This document shows, one piece after another, positions 6,125 to 8,592 of a stretch of 8,592 nt of DNA (position 1 is its first letter; each line of letters opens with the position of its first letter). The translations under genes and the position numbers were made by a program. Source of the DNA: Candidatus Eiseniibacteriota bacterium (GTDB lineage Bacteria; Joyebacterota; Joyebacteria; Joyebacterales; Joyebacteraceae); NCBI GenBank assembly GCA_030609605.1, contig JAUWBY010000086.1:1-8592 (forward strand), in the 5' to 3' direction. Under the pieces are notes generated by a model that had not been told where the DNA came from, searched no databases, and worked only from the letters and a program-made list of their open reading frames with translations.

Positions 6125-7516
6125 TTGCTTCTTTTCAAGAACGTCTATCACATCGCCACGATGAGCGACACACGCGACCGGCTCTGCGGTGCGGACGTCC
6201 TCGTTGAGGGCAATCGCATAGCGAGGATCGGTGTAGATCTTGCCGCCCCGGAGGGAGCGCGAGTCATCGACTGCTCGTCGATGCTCATGATTCCGGGACT
6301 CGTGAACCTGCACCACCACTTCAACCAGACACTCCAGCGCAACCTGCCTGCCACCCAGAACCGGAAGCTCTTCGATTGGCTGTCGACGCTCTACGGGATC
6401 TGGGACGGCCTCTCAGAAGAGGCCGTTCGTGCAGGAACGCGTCTCGCCTGCGCCGAGCTCCTGCTCACCGGTTGCACGATGACGAGCGATCAGATGTACG
6501 TTTTTCCGAGGGGTGTGAGCGGTGATCTGATCGGAGCGGAGATCGAGGCCGCAACGGAACTCGGGATCCGCTTTCATCCGACGAGGGGAAGCATGTCGCG
6601 TGGGCGCTCTGCCGGTGGCCTTCCACCGGACGGCGTTGTTCAGACGGCCGCTGAGATACTGAAGGATTCAGAACGGCTCATCGAGCGCCATCACGATTCC
6701 GATCCCTTTGCCATGGTGAGAATCGCGCTCTCACCTTGTTCGCCGTTCTCCGTCGACGAGGGACTGATGCGCGAGACCGCGCAACTTGGGCGGAAGCATG
6801 GTGTACTGCTGCACACGCACCTTGGCGAGACTGAGGATGAGAACGACTATTGCCTTCGCGAGTATGGTGTGCGTCCCCTCGCGTTCCTGGAACGGATAGG
6901 GTGGCTTGGGGAAGATGTGTGGTTGGCGCATGGTGTCCATTTCGAGGACGACGAGCTTGATCTCTTGGCCGAAACACGTACCGCGATCGCGCATTGCCCG
7001 ACGTCGAACATGCGTCTCTCATCGGGCGTGGCCCGCGTTCCAGAGATGCTCAGGCGGGGTGTGCGTGTCGGACTGGGTGTCGATGGGAGCGCCAGCAATG
7101 ACACATCGGACATGCTTGGTGAGCTGAGGAACTGCCTCTTGGTACACCTGCTGGCCGAAGGACCCGAGGCGATGACGGCAGAGGACGTCGTCTGGATGGC
7201 GACGCGCGGTGGAGCGCAGATACTGGGGCGTGAGGAGATCGGATCGGTCGAGGAGGGGAAGGCCGCCGACCTCGTGCTCTGCGACATGGCCGGATTGGGA
7301 TACTCAGGCGCGTTGTCGGATCCCTTGGCAGCGATTGTCTACTCGGGGTTTGATCACCGGGTTGACTACACCGTTGTCGACGGTCGAATCGTCGTGGAGG
7401 CCGGCCGGCTCGTCCGGGCTGACGAAGCTTCAATTGCCGCCGACGGCAACGACGCCTCCTTCGCGATGCTCGAAGCGGCCGGGATTGAGACCCCGTGGGG
7501 GCGTCCACGTAGTTGA
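6125..7516 (+). CDS. 8-oxoguanine deaminase-like amidohydrolase
   Basis: A 463-residue cytoplasmic metal-dependent deaminase of the amidohydrolase superfamily (TIM barrel with N/C-terminal beta sandwich). Visible centre residues: H63 and H65 in LHHHFNQ, H232 with E235 in HTHLGETED, H269 in LAHGVH, and D320 in GVDGSASND, the complete set for a mononuclear Zn/Fe deaminase. HCPTSNMRLSSG (290-301), TRGSMS near 153 and LSPCSPFSVD near 202-211 are characteristic of the 8-oxoguanine deaminase (Pseudomonas aeruginosa PA0142-type) / AtzB branch, as is QRNLPATQN...LFDWLSTLY after the HxH. The expected reaction is 8-oxoguanine + H2O to urate + NH3. E. coli SsnA, found with XdhD, differs clearly at these motifs. 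Q123-M124 after SD replaces residues that are often His in the family, so a related amino-heterocycle is possible. It is the third gene of the operon, 13 bases after the Mo/Fe-S subunit. Confidence 0.85.
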   Translation: MLLFKNVYHIATMSDTRDRLCGADVLVEGNRIARIGVDLAAPEGARVIDCSSMLMIPGLVNLHHHFNQTLQRNLPATQNRKLFDWLSTLYGIWDGLSEEAVRAGTRLACAELLLTGCTMTSDQMYVFPRGVSGDLIGAEIEAATELGIRFHPTRGSMSRGRSAGGLPPDGVVQTAAEILKDSERLIERHHDSDPFAMVRIALSPCSPFSVDEGLMRETAQLGRKHGVLLHTHLGETEDENDYCLREYGVRPLAFLERIGWLGEDVWLAHGVHFEDDELDLLAETRTAIAHCPTSNMRLSSGVARVPEMLRRGVRVGLGVDGSASNDTSDMLGELRNCLLVHLLAEGPEAMTAEDVVWMATRGGAQILGREEIGSVEEGKAADLVLCDMAGLGYSGALSDPLAAIVYSGFDHRVDYTVVDGRIVVEAGRLVRADEASIAADGNDASFAMLEAAGIETPWGRPRS

Positions 7517-7551
7517 CGGCGGCGCGTGCCCGGGAACATGTGTGAATCCAC

Positions 7552-7576
7552 GGAAGGCCCGCTATGTGGGCCTTTC
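7552..7576 (+). terminator. Stem-loop terminator after the deaminase gene
   Basis: GGAAGGCCC (7552-7560) pairs with GGGCCTTTC (7568-7576): nine pairs with one G-U, and the loop can close further to three bases. It lies 35 bases after the deaminase stop. The tail is pyrimidine-rich but broken (TCGCGTTTC) rather than a clean T run, so termination efficiency is uncertain. Confidence 0.55.
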
Positions 7577-7737
7577 TCGCGTTTCTGACTGACGTGGAGC
7601 GACTCCTGCTCGTCAGACACATCGTCCGTCGACCGCGCTTCGGCGGGCATGAGTCCAACGGCGGCAGGCTGCGCTCTCACGATCCCTGTGACTGCGGACG
7701 TTGGGGCGCCGCCGCCGGGTGGACGTGACTGAGGCAA

Positions 7738-7754
7738 GGGATCTTCTGGATCCC
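7738..7754 (+). repeat. Short inverted repeat just upstream of the lamin-tail gene
   Basis: GGGATC (7738-7743) and GATCCC (7749-7754) form a perfect 6-bp stem around a five-base loop, ending seven bases before the GGAGG of the next gene. It could be a leader hairpin affecting translation or a chance palindrome. I found no convincing -35/-10 pair in 7577-7737 to place it relative to a transcript start. Confidence 0.3.
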
Positions 7755-7760
7755 GTGGGG

Positions 7761-7765
7761 GGAGG
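7761..7765 (+). promoter_or_regulatory. Ribosome binding site of the lamin-tail protein gene
   Basis: GGAGG within a run of G residues, seven bases before GTG 7773-7775 (four before the adjacent GTG at 7770). Spacing favours 7773 as the start. Confidence 0.6.
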
Positions 7766-7772
7766 TGGTGTG

Positions 7773-8592
7773 GTGAGGGCAAAGGTGAAGGCCGCAAAGC
7801 AGAACGCTCAACGGTCTGGTGCCGTGGCCATGATCCTGGTTGTCGCCGTGTGCCTTGTTGCTTCGCAGGCCATGGCGCTGCAGGTCTGGGACCGTGTCGT
7901 GTTCACGGAGATCTACTATTACGTTCCGGGCTTCGATGCCCACAACGAGTACATCGAGTTGATGAATGCCGGCGGCACTGTCGCGTTCCTGGATGGGGCC
8001 ATCATCACCGATGAGGGTGACGAGGGAATGCCGGAACCCGTCTATCGCTTTCCGGGGCAGCACGGTGGCTGTCAGTATCCGCTTTGGCCGGGTGAGAGAA
8101 TCGTGATTGCGAGAGACGCGATTCCAGGAGAGCTCACGCCTGATCTGTCTGATGCTGATTGGGAGTTCGTGCATCCCGCTGATGACAACGACAACCCAAA
8201 TGTTCCGAATCTGATCCTTTGCGGAGGTTACGACACCGACATTGCGCTGGCGAACGTGGGCGATGGGATTCTCCTTGCGACCGGCACAGACACGACTGCG
8301 GCCATCGACTGCTGGACGGTCGTGGATGGGGTGAACTGGGGTGAGGTGGCGGATCCAGTGCCGATAGCCTACGGTTTGTGTGTCGATCCCGAGCCTGCGC
8401 CGGGAGTCCCTCAGGGCAATTGCCTGGGCCGTTGTCCAGGAGGCGTGGATCACAACGGGAGCAGCGCCGATGACTGGTTCATGATGATCCCCAGTCCGGG
8501 GGAACCGGCCATCCCATCTGATCCACAGGACTGTGTCTCACCCGTGGAGACGTCGTCATGGGGGCGGATAAAGGCACTCTACGGGCCTGATC
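7773..8592 (+). CDS. Secreted lamin-tail-domain protein, 3' end beyond the window
   Basis: The frame is open from GTG 7773 to the window edge (273 codons). Residues 1-35 make a long signal peptide: a basic start (VRAKVKAAKQNAQRSG), the hydrophobic core AVAMILVVAVCLVAS, and an AMA cleavage site. The mature part begins LQVWDRVVFTEIYYYVP and then shows NEYIELMNAGG with LDGAIITDEG, WPGERIVIARD, GDGILLATG...AIDCWTVVDG, and GGVDHNGSSADDW...PSPGEP. This is the order of strands in a lamin-tail domain (LTD), an Ig-like fold common in secreted bacterial nucleases and surface proteins; its partner here is unknown. Near the cut, SSWGRIKALY resembles a short tail that ends many exported proteins in Eisenbacteria-like genomes, so the stop codon may be close. 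The gene lies beyond the operon's terminator and is probably transcribed separately. GTG 7770 is an alternative start. Confidence 0.82.
   Translation, partial: MRAKVKAAKQNAQRSGAVAMILVVAVCLVASQAMALQVWDRVVFTEIYYYVPGFDAHNEYIELMNAGGTVAFLDGAIITDEGDEGMPEPVYRFPGQHGGCQYPLWPGERIVIARDAIPGELTPDLSDADWEFVHPADDNDNPNVPNLILCGGYDTDIALANVGDGILLATGTDTTAAIDCWTVVDGVNWGEVADPVPIAYGLCVDPEPAPGVPQGNCLGRCPGGVDHNGSSADDWFMMIPSPGEPAIPSDPQDCVSPVETSSWGRIKALYGPD

Noticed and set aside
7677..8453. 258-codon minus-strand open frame over the lamin-tail gene
   Set aside because: The plus strand has a signal peptide and a recognisable LTD order in this stretch; the minus frame has neither RBS nor motifs.

Overview
The window is GC-rich and reads like a chromosomal piece from an uncultivated or little-studied Gram-negative heterotroph. 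I favour the FCB-superphylum fringe (Eisenbacteria, Krumholzibacteria or Latescibacteria-like lineages). This is an inference from three things: a secreted parallel beta-helix protein ending in a FlgD-like immunoglobulin sorting domain of the 'PSPNPF ... SSGVYFVRA' type, a secreted lamin-tail-domain protein ending in a 'WGRIKALY' tail, and the pairing of such surface proteins around metabolic genes. No marker gene fixes the taxonomy.

Layout: (1) The left part (1-2004) is on the minus strand. It holds a complete secreted beta-helix protein (163-2004) followed by the first 33 codons of another secreted protein (1-99). A three-copy 15-bp tandem repeat lies between them. A good sigma70-type promoter (TTGACA, 17 bp, TATGCT) drives this side from the divergent intergenic region 2005-2357. 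(2) The centre (2358-7516) is a tight plus-strand operon of three genes with two 13-nt gaps: an FAD-binding subunit, a fused [2Fe-2S]/molybdenum-binding subunit of a xanthine dehydrogenase-family molybdenum hydroxylase, and an amidohydrolase of the 8-oxoguanine deaminase type. A stem-loop at 7552-7576 probably ends the transcript. (3) The right part (7773 to the edge) is the beginning of a secreted lamin-tail-domain protein, cut by the window end.

How the genes fit: the molybdenum hydroxylase is expected to hydroxylate an N-heterocycle (probably a purine), passing electrons from the molybdenum site through two [2Fe-2S] clusters to FAD. The deaminase would hydrolyse the exocyclic amine of 8-oxoguanine to give urate and ammonia. 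The arrangement resembles the ygfM-xdhD-ssnA purine cluster of Escherichia coli, but with an 8-oxoguanine deaminase-like enzyme in place of SsnA and with complete Fe-S cysteine sets. A reasonable but unproven model is guanine C8-hydroxylation to 8-oxoguanine followed by deamination, bypassing guanine deaminase and xanthine. No XdhC-type maturation factor, purine permease or YgfK homologue lies inside the window.
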